This document shows positions 21,591 through 32,100 of a DNA stretch of 64,000 nucleotides, piece after piece; position 1 is the stretch's first letter; each line of letters opens with the position of its first letter. A program made the translations under genes and the position numbers. The DNA is from Amborella trichopoda (lineage: Eukaryota; Streptophyta; Magnoliopsida; Amborellales; Amborellaceae), in NCBI RefSeq assembly GCF_000471905.2, contig NW_006499436.1, forward strand, positions 7,597,678-7,661,677, read 5' to 3'. The notes beneath the pieces are model-generated. The model worked only from the letters and a program-made list of their open reading frames with translations, did not search any database and was not told the origin of the DNA.

Positions 21591-22245
21591 CCCTGCTTCC
21601 AACTCTTTCCAAGAGGCTTCACAACATGGAGGAACGTCATCTCTTTCACCTCTCACCACGAGCCAATATCAATAGCTTCTTTCCATACTCAACATTGATT
21701 TTCAGCCTTCCAATGCAAATTTTGCAGGTATAAACTCTTGTCTTTCTATCTCTCAACAATGTCATACTTCATGGGTCATAGATTTAGGTGCATCTCATCA
21801 TTTCATACCTCCTGTCATCTTTAATGTCACCCACTACTCACCATTAAAATAAACTAGTTTGTTTACCAGATGGCAGTAGCACAGAGGTTACACATGTCTG
21901 TAAAAGTATTATATCCTTTTCTATTATACTTAAAGATGTTCTTCATGTACCCAATTTCTCCTTTAATCTTCTATCTGTTAGTAAACTTACTAACTCTTTT
22001 AATTGTGTCAATACTTTCTTTCTCAACTTCTATGTTTTTCAGTACTTGACCACGAAGAGGTAGATTGGAGTGGGGAAAAATGTGTGATGGATTGTGTCAT
22101 TTTCCAAACCAACCTGTTGTTGTTGCTGTAACTAAATCATCCACTGCTTCTTCATAAATCTGGTATAAAAAACTCGACCACCCTTCTAAAAATAGGTTGT
22201 CCAGTTTACCAAGTTATCTGCCCAACATGTTCCTTGTATTTTTCA
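21591..22245 (+). pseudogene. Copia protease and GAG-pre-integrase region, degenerate
   Basis: Contains SWVIDLGASHH, in which the catalytic DSGA/DTGA of the protease has become DLGA. It is followed by DVLHVPNFSFNLLSVSKL, a decayed TIGVG block and a WYKKLDHPS pre-integrase segment. Frameshifts and stops are present. Homology ends near 22245, where hAT-derived sequence begins. Confidence 0.75.
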
Positions 22246-22296
22246 CCATGCCTTTGAGGGTCATCTATTGTGGCTTGGGCTTTGAGAGAAATGGGT

Positions 22297-22888
22297 CTAT
22301 GCGATCATGACCTGCAATACTGGCCCTCCTAGATAAGCCATAAACAATTTCCTCAACGTCCGGTGCCTCTGGATACATATTGCTAGCAACCCCTCCATAC
22401 ATATTCGAGTTGGGCCCATCATCATGCTCGAGTTGAGCCCGCCATACATGCTCGAACTAAGCCCGCCATGCATGCTCGAGCTAAGCCCACCATACATGCT
22501 TGGGTTGAGCCCATCATGCATGCCCATGCCATAACCACCAGGAATTTCGAACCCCCTTTCCCTCTGGTATGTTTCGTACAAGCACATTCTTGTGACCATC
22601 TCCAAGTCATGATTATATTGCTCTTCTGGATCCATCCCGCTCGATGGCGTATATAAGCCAGCTATCTCCTTATTTATCTTATACTTTGCGACGTTTTTTA
22701 CCCTTGATTGCCTTGAGAATGATCGTCATATGCTTTCTTACATTGCTAGGGATACTATTGCATGCAAAAACATCTCCCTTAACCCCTACCAAGTATTGCT
22801 TGAACCTATATACCATACGACTAATCACTTTTTTACAGTAATTACAAATAATTTTTATCTTTTTTGTTGGGATCAAGTCTAACCCCAT
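22297..22888 (-). pseudogene. hAT transposase N-terminus with BED-type zinc finger, broken
   Basis: The minus-strand frame 22888-22679 includes CNYCKKVISRMVYRFKQYL, then GVKGDVFACNSIP, the BED zinc-finger block of plant hAT transposases, which bind the element ends. The expected first histidine (QHL in the family) is tyrosine here (QYL). A frameshift leads into 22635-22297: DPEEQYNHDLE, an ETYQRERGFEIPGGYGM stretch, then an 8-residue repeat of the form GL-S-SMYG. The catalytic and dimerisation parts are absent. It is an old fragment. Confidence 0.75.
22405..22520 (-). repeat. 24-bp coding tandem repeat, about 4 copies
   Basis: Minus-strand units encoding GLNPSMYG, GLSSSMHG, GLSSSMYG and GLNSSMMM. 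The repeat lies in the low-complexity linker of the hAT transposase fragment. Confidence 0.75.
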
Positions 22889-23493
22889 GTTGTCATGCAG
22901 GGTCTTCCCTAGAATTTGTCATGTAAAAATGAACCTGACAATTCAACATGAAAAATAATCACCATATGTAGTGATAATGTGTAAGGGTAGGTCATGAAAT
23001 TATCTTTATTGTTTATGCATAATACTTCTACTGACAAAAATATTTTATTTATGCAACATTATAGATCAAAATAGTATGTATCATTCATAATTCCACTACA
23101 TGTAGACTCGCCAGATATCTTCATCTTGGCGATAAAATTAAAAAATACAAGTTTTAATGCATGATAATTATACATTCATGACATACAATTATTAAAAAAT
23201 TAAAAAATACAAGTTTTTATTGCATGATAAAAATATATTTGATGTATGATAAAATACATTCATGATATAGAATTGGACCATTTGATTATAATTACAAGAA
23301 AATAGAAAAGAAAACTTATTCTTATATTGAGAGAAATAAGAACATACATACATTTGATGCATTAAGAAAATTTAATTATGATTATAATTATAAGAAAATA
23401 GAAAAAAATCTATTCTTATACTGAGAGAAATAAGTACATGAATTTGATATATCAAGGAAATTAATTATGTACCTAGATTCAAGAAAATTCATA

Positions 23494-23625
23494 CACAGAG
23501 CATTTTCAACAAGGAAATCTATTTTTACATAAAGCATTTTCAACAAGGAAATCTATTTTTACACAGAGCATTTTCAACAAGGAAATCTATTTTTACACAG
23601 AGCATTTTCAATAAGGAAATTCATA
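23494..23625 (+). repeat. 34-bp tandem repeat, about 3.8 copies
   Basis: GAGCATTTTCAACAAGGAAA recurs with CATTTTC at 23501, 23535, 23569 and 23603, exactly 34 bases apart. Confidence 0.95.
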
Positions 23626-23782
23626 TAAAAAAAATACCAAACGATAAATCATGATACTAATAAATATACGCATTGAAATAATAGGGATCATAATAAATAC
23701 CTCAATTCGATCTTAATTGACTTATATTGATTGAAATTTTCTATTCGAAATTTAGAGTTCTTCGGGTACACGTGATCAGTCA

Positions 23783-24790
23783 TGATGTTTTCAAAAATTG
23801 ATGAACAAAACTTTGTTAATATAGTAAATAATTCATACAATAATTTGAAGAACATCATGAGCTTAAAAACACCTCTAATATCATCTAAAATGGTGCCCAA
23901 TTTTTGTTGAAATCAATACTTCGGCGGATAAAATTTTTTAGAAAATTTTGCCGGAGCTTAATTTCTTAAAAAACGGAGCAAAATAGACGCTTAATCCCAA
24001 AATATAACTACAATACTCTGAATAACACTTTAAACTTCAAAACCCCTCTGATTTTGATTACAAAAACTGGATATTTCGCCTAAAATAAATCAAATGGCGT
24101 AAATTATATGAAAATTAGGGTTTTCAATGAATAAGTCACAATTTCTTCATAAATTAATGAACAAAAATTTGTTAATAACATGACATGAAGAAAATCATGA
24201 GCTTTAAAAACCTTAGATATCAAGCAATATGATGCCCACTTTCAGCAGAAATCATCACTTTGGCGGATCGTACTCAGAAATATGGTCGGAGCTTGATTTT
24301 TTCACAAGTCGAGCAAAATAATTGTTGAATCAGAAAAAATACGACTATAATCCTCTTAATAACACTTTAAACTTCAAACCCCTCTTATTTTGATTACAAA
24401 AACTAGTTATTTCGCCTAAAATTAATCAAATGGCGGAAATTATATGAAAATTAGGGTTCTTCATGACTCAGTCACAATTTCTTCATAAATTGATGAACAA
24501 AAATTTGTTAATAACAAAAATAACTTACACAATGAACTGAAGAATATCAAGAGCTTCAAAAACCCTCAAATATTATGCTATCTGATACCCAATTTCAGCA
24601 TAAATCTTTACTTTGGCGGATCGTACTCAAAAACATTGTTGAAGCTCGATTTCTTAAAAAATAGAACAAAATAATTATTGAATAAGAAAAAATACGACTA
24701 TAATCCTCTCAATAACACTTTGAACTTAAAAACCCTCTGATTTTGATCCAAAAAACTCTCTAATTCTCCTATAACTCATCAAAAGGAAGA
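23783..24790 (+). repeat. About 340-bp tandem repeat x 3
   Basis: The marker AAATTGATGAACAAAA occurs at 23795, 24151 (one base changed) and 24488, giving periods of 356 and 337. Each unit also contains GAACATCATGAGC-like, GGCGGATCGTACTC, TACGACTATAATCCTCT and CAAATGGCG phrases. It lies in the hAT-derived insert, where long subterminal repeats are not rare. Confidence 0.85.
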
Positions 24791-25289
24791 AATTTTTAGA
24801 ACTCAGCCTTTTTTTTCAAAACTGTGAATCCAATCTACTATTTTATAAAGCCGGGTGCTACTGATGCTGATGCTCGTTCAACCGTGCTTTTTTTGAAAAA
24901 AACTGTGAAGCAAAACTCCATCTTTGTCTTTTGCTATAACAAGTGCTGCTTCTATAGGTGTTGCTTCTAGTTTGACTGGAGAAACTGTAACCGGAGCTGC
25001 TAGTGGTGGATAAGCTTGCTATGGTAGTGGTGGGGGAGCTGACTAAGCGACTAGTTCTGACTCTGCAAAGCCTGTCATGGCTCAATAATACAACAAAAAG
25101 TAAAAATCAAGTGAATTTTTCACTGTTCATGCAAGGAATTGGTGAGACTCGCTCCAAAAACCAGTGACTCAGCGATTTTTTTGTCGAACTAAGACGAATC
25201 CCTTTTTTTGCTGAATCGATGATTCCCAATCCGGATCGCCCGCTTCCGAATCATATCGCCTATTTGTTTATCACTGCTCACACCATATT

Positions 25290-27185
25290 CACGAGCCGTG
25301 ATGTTATTTTTTGAGAAAAAAGTATTTCCTTTCAAAAACACAGCATCTGACTCACATCCTTCTCATGTTGTTTTACCCAATCCCGTGCAAGAATTGGATA
25401 CCCATACTGACTATGTTGTTTCAAACAACCAACCAACGTCCTCCATCAATCCTCTACTGAAGGAGATAACCATTTAAATTATGAAAACAACAAGTCACAA
25501 CTTGTCACTCATGATGCCTCAGTGCCCCATATTCCCCTTCGTCAATCTACTCGTCCACATGTTCCATCAGCATGGCTTCAAGACTATGTCTGCTCTATTG
25601 CAAATTGCAATCCATCACAGTAAGAATCCATCTCCATCACACCATCTTCAATTAAGCCTTATCCAATTGAACCTTTTTTCATATGTCCAAAATTTTCGCC
25701 AACTTACAAAGCTTTTGTCTCCACCATCTGTTCGAAAGAAGAACCCAAAACTTTCTCTCAAGTTGTTAAAGATCCTCTTTGGCTTGAACCTATGACGGCA
25801 AAAATTAAGGCCCTTGAATTAAGCAAGACTTGGACCATAGAGCCACTGCCCCAAGGAAAACATCATATTGGATGTAAGTAGATATTCAAAATCAAATACA
25901 AAGTCGATGGAACCATAGAGTGTTATAAGGCTCGTTTGGTTACAAAGGGGTACATCCAAACAGAGGGATTGGACTACCATGAAACCTTTGCCCCCGTCAC
26001 TAAGTTGATTACTGTGAGATGCTTACTCGTTGTTGCAGCCTCTCACAATTGAAATCTTTATGTAAATAACGCCTTTTTACATGGCGATTTACATGAAGAG
26101 GTATATATGAGAATTCCACCAGGGTTTGCTCAAGAAGGGGAGAACAAAGTCTGTAGACTTCACAATTCTCTTTGTGGGCTAAAACAAGCCTCAAGGAACT
26201 GGTTTCAAAAATTTTCAAATACTCGTATTGTCACTGGCTTCAAGCAATCGCCTGCGGAGTATTCCTTGTTCACCCACAAGTCTGGAGATCTCATCACCCT
26301 TGTATTAGTGTATGTTGATGATATCATCATCACCGGGAACAATGAGTTTCAAATTCACTGACTAAAACATTTTCTTCAACAACGATTTAACATCAAACAC
26401 TTGGGAAAGTTGAAATATTTTCTTAGGATAGAATCGGCAAGGTCACCTCAAGGAATTTTGCTCACTCAATAAAAGTACACTCTTGATATCATCAAAGAAA
26501 TCGGTTTTTTGGGAGTCAAACCCATATATCTCCCTATGGAGCACAGTTTGAAACTCTCTCCTGAAGATGGACAATTACTTGATAACCCAGAATCATATAG
26601 AAGACTTGTTGGGCGACTGATCTACCTCACCATAACATGCCCAGACATCAATTTTGTTGTCTACATTCTCAATCAATACATGCACCAACCAAGATAGTTA
26701 CACCTTGCCGCTGCCCATGGTGTTCTTCTATACCTTAAGGATCAATTTTGTTGTCCACATTCTCAATCAATACATGCACCAACCAAGATAGCCACACCTT
26801 GTCGCTGCCCATCGTGTTCTTCTATACCTTAAGGGATCACCATGTTAAGGGGTCATTTTATGAGCAAACTATTTACTTCAAATTTCTTCCTACTGCGACT
26901 CTGATTGGGCTAGTTGTCCCACTACAAGGCAGTCCACTACATAGTACATCGCATACCTTGGAACCAGCCCACTATCATGGCGAACGAAGAAACAAACAAC
27001 AGTCCCTAGTTCTTTAGCAAAAGCCGAATACTATTTAATGGCGACCACTGCTTGTGACTAACATAACTAAAGACTTTATTTTCAGATTTGGGGGTTCTTC
27101 ATTTGACAATCAATACGTCTTTATTGTCACAACCAGGCTACCCTCCACATTGCAATGAATCTTGTGTTTCATAAAAGAACGAAAT
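25290..27185 (+). pseudogene. Copia reverse transcriptase and RNase H, degenerate
   Basis: Starts in the integrase tail (SRDVMFFEKKVFPF) and runs through reverse transcriptase blocks: [62 protein letters not shown], and the catalytic YVDD at 26311-26322. It continues to ESYRRLVGRLIYLTITCPD and an RNase H part ending NxVFHKRTK near 27180. Several in-frame stops (W to TAG, Q to TAA) and frameshifts kill it. A 93-bp duplication lies inside (26648-26833). The 3' end and 3' LTR are lost at a MITE junction. Confidence 0.9.
26648..26833 (+). repeat. 93-bp tandem duplication within copia pol
   Basis: ATCAATTTTGTTGTCTACAT at 26648 and its copy at 26741 head two adjacent units ending TATACCTTAAGG. They differ at about five positions, so the duplication followed the element's death or was tolerated in it. 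Confidence 0.95.
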
Positions 27186-27189
27186 ATAG

Positions 27190-27432
27190 TTATACCATTT
27201 CATCCCAAAAAAAATTTTAACCCTTTTTTTCGCTTTCCACCCATTAAAGAAGTTTTTAGGTTGAAATGGTATAAAAAGATTTGTTGGGGCTACTTTTTAT
27301 GATCAAAAGTCAATAAAAGAAATAGATAAAAGATGAGGGGGTATGGTGAAATCTTTAAGGGTTTTTTTATGCCACTTGAAAGAAAAACAGAAAAAGGGTC
27401 TACCATGAAATAATACGAGATATTGGTGGCCA
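27190..27432. mobile_element. One-armed relative of foldback MITE family E
   Basis: Matches the loop and right arm of 8544-8961 (GGTTGAAATGG, GGGTATGGTGAAAT, TTTTTATGCCACTTGAAA, GGTCTACCATGAAATAA). The left arm is almost absent. It terminates the copia RNase H homology. Confidence 0.7.
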
Positions 27433-29196
27433 TTTTTTCATCGATTTAATACATTCGTTATTGTAGTCAATAAACTATTATATACTTTATCCATGATAAT
27501 TCTATGATTTTTCTTTTGTGTGATGCAAATTTAATGGTTAAAATAAATTCATACAAGGAAAGAACATTTCAATATTCGCATATTGATGAAAAAAAATAAA
27601 AGTTAATAATGTAGGATCTCATTTCTTATTGGATTCCTAAAAAACAACATTTATAATGATTTTTAATAATTGTTTTGAATTTTTTTATTGCTACCGATTC
27701 CCAATTCGAACCCCCAATTCACTTATCCGGATGGGTTTTTAAAGTGCTCGATCCGAAACACCGACCGGTTTTTAAAGCACTGCTAGGTGCGATACACATG
27801 TGGATGTCATATAACACTTGCATCAGGTTGAAGCTATATTGACTTGACGGGTTTTTTATCATAACAAGAAGAGTAAAAGCTTTTATTTCACGGCCAAGTG
27901 GAAGGCCTTATGAAAAGAAGCAAGCTCAGAAAAGATGCAACCATGTGGAAGTACGAGGGTCGGGTCAATGATAAGTCTAGCCCAATACTTCTTAGCAACG
28001 CCCCCAAAAAGAATGTCGAGGAGCTCTTCGCCGGAGATGCTTGACAGACCCCAACTTGGTGCTTGTGTGCTGGTCGAGGACTCTGTGTGTAGACCTTCCT
28101 TAGCGTAGCCAACAAACAAGGAAATGACCCACAATCAATCCTTACACTCTAAAACGACCTATGGGCTTCTATTACTCCATGGCATTTCATTTAATTTTTC
28201 ACTCTGCAATCCAACCTTTTAGGCCTAGAAACTCAGCCCTGATCGAACTTCGATGGGAGGCAAAGCTGATGTGGCGCACGACACGTCAGGCTTGGCCCAA
28301 ACAGCCACAGATGCTGCCAGAATTTTTTTTCTTTTTGGGGTAGATCAGTCAGAGATTATAGGCCTCTGCGTCTGTTTTGGAAAGAGCTAATATTTTGAAA
28401 GTATCAGTTAGAATGGAGGTAAGTGACCTTCAACTAAGGCTCTTCAATGACCTTCAACAGGTGGTACTACCACCACGACCCCACCCCATTCTCAATATAA
28501 ATATCAATTAAAATGACCACAAACCATGTAGGAGTAATGCCTCCTTTCCATGTGGCCCACCAATTCAACATTCAAATTTATGTTAAAGTTTAGAGACATG
28601 GTGTTGTGCGTGTGAAGCAGAGCAGACCATCATCCTTCGTAATCCTTTGTAAACTCCAAGGTAGCCATACTTTGGAGCCAAAGCACGGCTAGACCAGTGA
28701 TGGAAGTGGCCCGCTCCACCAGACATATGCTGCCCGATTTAATCAATCACCTCAAAAATACAACGCAATTGTGGTCAGTTACATGAGGCTTGAAGCCGCT
28801 TGAGCATACACCAAAAAACATACATGATATGCCCATCAGTCTTTGTAGAGAAAATGATCTCCAGTTTTGTTTTAAGTTGGATTCATCACAATACTGGACA
28901 ATTAAAAGCAGCACTTCATATGAAAATTGTGCATTTGTAAGGAAGGGGGGAGATAGAAAGCAGTTCCTCCAACTCTAATGAGAAATATTAGTGCTGAGGG
29001 GAAAATATAATACAAGGTTCCAACGAGAATCAAGTGTGCAAAAAGCTTCATCATTTACTGTACAATGATGGAGAAAGAGAGTCAGCCAGTGCAGTTAGAA
29101 TGGGATCATGAACTCCCATAAATATTCTCTACGCAGTTTACCTGTGTTAACGAACTAAGCCATTTACATCTAACTTAACCTAACCAGATAATCACT
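27433..29196. other. Intergenic, 3' side of the DUF760 gene
   Basis: No gene that I can name. A minus-strand frame at 27883-28134 (containing ISGEELLDILFGGVAKKYW) has protein-like composition but no recognised family, start context or partner exon. The 3' untranslated region of the DUF760 gene should begin at 29196 and run to lower coordinates; a minus-strand AATATTTATGG near 29115 is a weak candidate for polyadenylation. Confidence 0.45.
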
Positions 29197-32100
29197 TCAG
29201 TGATTCTCCTCTAACCTATAGATTGGATCAACATAGGCTTCCACATTATAAAGGAACAAACCGAACGCAACTGCCTCCAAAACCAACCTCTTCAAACTCG
29301 AAATTGAAATCAAAAGCACTTCATCCTGCTCCTCTCCCATACCCTCCTCTCCTTCCTCCTCACATTCCCCAAACAGTGCCCAACTGTGCTTCTCTACCAA
29401 ATTTACCGCTTCCTTCGACCTCAGAGCCGCACATCTCTGGAAGGTCTCCGCATTAAACCCAGTAATATATCTCTTCAAGGAATCAAGCTCATCAATTGTT
29501 TTACTTGAATAGGTATCTCCACAACAAGTCTCTTGCTCTTCCGTAACTCCAAGAGGAATCAAAGTCTCAGGTGTGAGATGCCAGCATCCACTATCAGGCA
29601 GAGTGATACCTTGGAAAAGAGGGTGATCAGATCTGACATGGAGGCTTTTCTCCAAGTGATACCTTCGACAAGCAGATTCTAAGAAGTAGCCATACATTAC
29701 CGAAGATGCATAGAGTTTCCCAAGTTGAAGCCTTCCAATAAGGGTCATCACACAGCTATTCAAAGTGTAGGATGAGTCACTACGTCGGCCAAGGATCTTG
29801 TTTAAGTGATCTTTGACCATAATCCGAGCCTCCCAGTCATGGATGGCCTCAAGCTCGCTGTCATGGCATGACCAAGTGTCTGCTTTCCCATTTTTGATGC
29901 ACTTTGACAGTCTCGGCACCATGGGGACGTTGATCTCTGAGAACTTGTGAACGATCAACATGTACATCACTTCTTCAATTGCTACTTGACATTCCTTCTC
30001 TCTCAGTTCGGCAACTCTCCTGATATAATAATACAATGAAACTGATTTAGCAATGATGGCTCGAACAAACTCATATGGTAAACTACCGAAAGTAGATCTA
30101 TTATATTCAGCTCAACATCTCAAAAACTATTACTAGTGGTAAACACAACTGCAAACCAGCCTCAATGAACTTGAAGGACTCAATGTAGATTCATGCATAA
30201 TTTGATCTCTATTTGCCATCATGAAATAGAGATTATTACATAATGCTTTTTCTTTTTGGAAGGTAACCAGGTTGAATCTTGCTGGCACATCTAAAGAAAA
30301 ACCTTTTCCTCTTTATGTAATCATCAGTAGCGTAAGCTGAAACATTAAAGGTAAGGTCCAGGGGACTTGTGAATTTACCCTAGCAAGGACTACCTTTATC
30401 ATGTTCTACCTATGGATGTTCTAATGAATGAAGGAGATTAACAAAACATATTCAAATAATTAAGATGAACATTATACAATGAACTTATATCAATATTTTA
30501 TAATATCATTAGTTGCAATGTCAAATAGCAAATAAGGGAAAGCTTTCTATGTTCCCCCTACAACATAGAAGTTCTATCCTCCCCCTTATCCAACCGTCCA
30601 TTTTTTGAATGGAGGGCTAAGATTGCCCCAATCACAATGTCCCGTCTCTACACTATTTTATTTTTAATTTTTTTTATAAACTGTTTTGACACTAAAGTTT
30701 GGACTTCCAATCCTCATTTAAACTTGCACTAACGAAAAATATAAAAAAAATATTTTCAATAAAATAAAATGACCAAAATACCCTTGAAAATTTGAAGGGG
30801 TATTTTGATCATTATGTTTTATCGAAAAATTATTGTTAATATTTTTTATAGGTGGGCCCCAATGAGAAGATGGCACTTACCAAATTTCATATTCAGAAAA
30901 AATGTATTAAAAAAACTAAAAATAAAATACTTTGAGACATCGGATCTAAAATCAAACAGTGAGTGGCTCTCTTGATAAAAAATGGATGGCTGAATGGTAG
31001 GGGGAAGATAGAACTTCTATGTTGTAGGGGGAACACAAAAAGCTTTCCCAGCAAATAATGCTCAATGACATATCATTGACTGTATGTTTATTCTTTACAT
31101 TTAGAGAAATTTGAGATGAGCATGACCTATATTTGAGAACATTTTAGGGAAGCTTGACATGTAGTAATCCAAGAAATGAGGACAATGGCTCATTTGGTTT
31201 GCCCAAAAGTAATAACAGGGGAACATTTGATTTACTCTTATCTAGAACCATGTCATCAAAAGTCCAAGAGAGAAGGACACCTTGGCCAGGTGCCTAGGAG
31301 AAGCAAGCCCCAAGCACTTGACTAGGGTCCTGCCAGATAAGAAAACCTAGGGGAATGGATAGGCATGAGTAATCATGTATAGTCATTTGCCTCTACCTTT
31401 CATTGTCTAGGCTCTAGGAACCCACCTAACTGGTTAGCCACAATCTTTAGAGTTTAGAACCATGGGACCCTTGGTTGGGGTTAGTTTGACCATTTTTGTT
31501 TTAAATTTTTTTTTTTTTTTTTTTTTATTCCTGTCGATTAGAAAATAATTGAGGCCTTTAAAACACTAGTTAGGTATAGGAATTAGGAAGCAATGTATTA
31601 TCTCGAAAGAAAGTGTGCCTTTCTTCCCGAGACCAGCTTGAGCATTGAAATAAAGTTAAAGAAGCCTTGTGACTTATAGAGAGCCAAGTTTACATGTTAT
31701 GTAATGCAGTTCATCTTTGTTGTGTGTTACCCCGTGAAGGGATCTAGATTCACGTCTGGTGTATAATCAAAGAATAAGTCACCAATTCCAGCACAAGAAC
31801 TTTCATGGGTACTTAAAAGATATCACAGAATTCAAGATCCATGAACTTCTCCAAATTTTGTGATAATCTATAATAGTTACCCAAACAAGAACCTTAGAGT
31901 TGATAATAAAAATACAACCAGACACATATATTTGAGGCATGCGTAGACTCAAGAGTTTGAAAAAAAAATAGCAAATAATGATACAAAAATGCAAAACTCA
32001 TTCAATGAATATTCAATCCAAAGGGGGGGTACTTCTTCAGAGAAAAGGATATTCAGATGACAAAGTCAAGATTTACAATAAGTGAGTTTCACCCAAATAG

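Larger units (their letters stand above)
22246..25270 (-). mobile_element. hAT-derived insertion replacing copia integrase
   Basis: Copia homology stops at about 22245 in the pre-integrase region and resumes at about 25290 just before reverse transcriptase, so the integrase core is missing and about 3 kb of foreign DNA lies between. The insert carries minus-strand hAT transposase N-terminal remnants (22297-22888) and a 340-bp triple repeat. Neither terminal inverted repeats nor an 8-bp target duplication could be identified, so a compound event (insertion plus deletion) is likely. Confidence 0.6.

Noticed and set aside
23494..23625. CRISPR-like repeat spacing
   Set aside because: The 34-bp units are directly adjacent with no variable spacers; it is an ordinary minisatellite in eukaryotic DNA.
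27883..28134. 83-codon minus-strand frame with EELLDILFGGVAKKYW
   Set aside because: Protein-like, but no family, promoter or splice partner was recognised; mentioned only in the intergenic entry.
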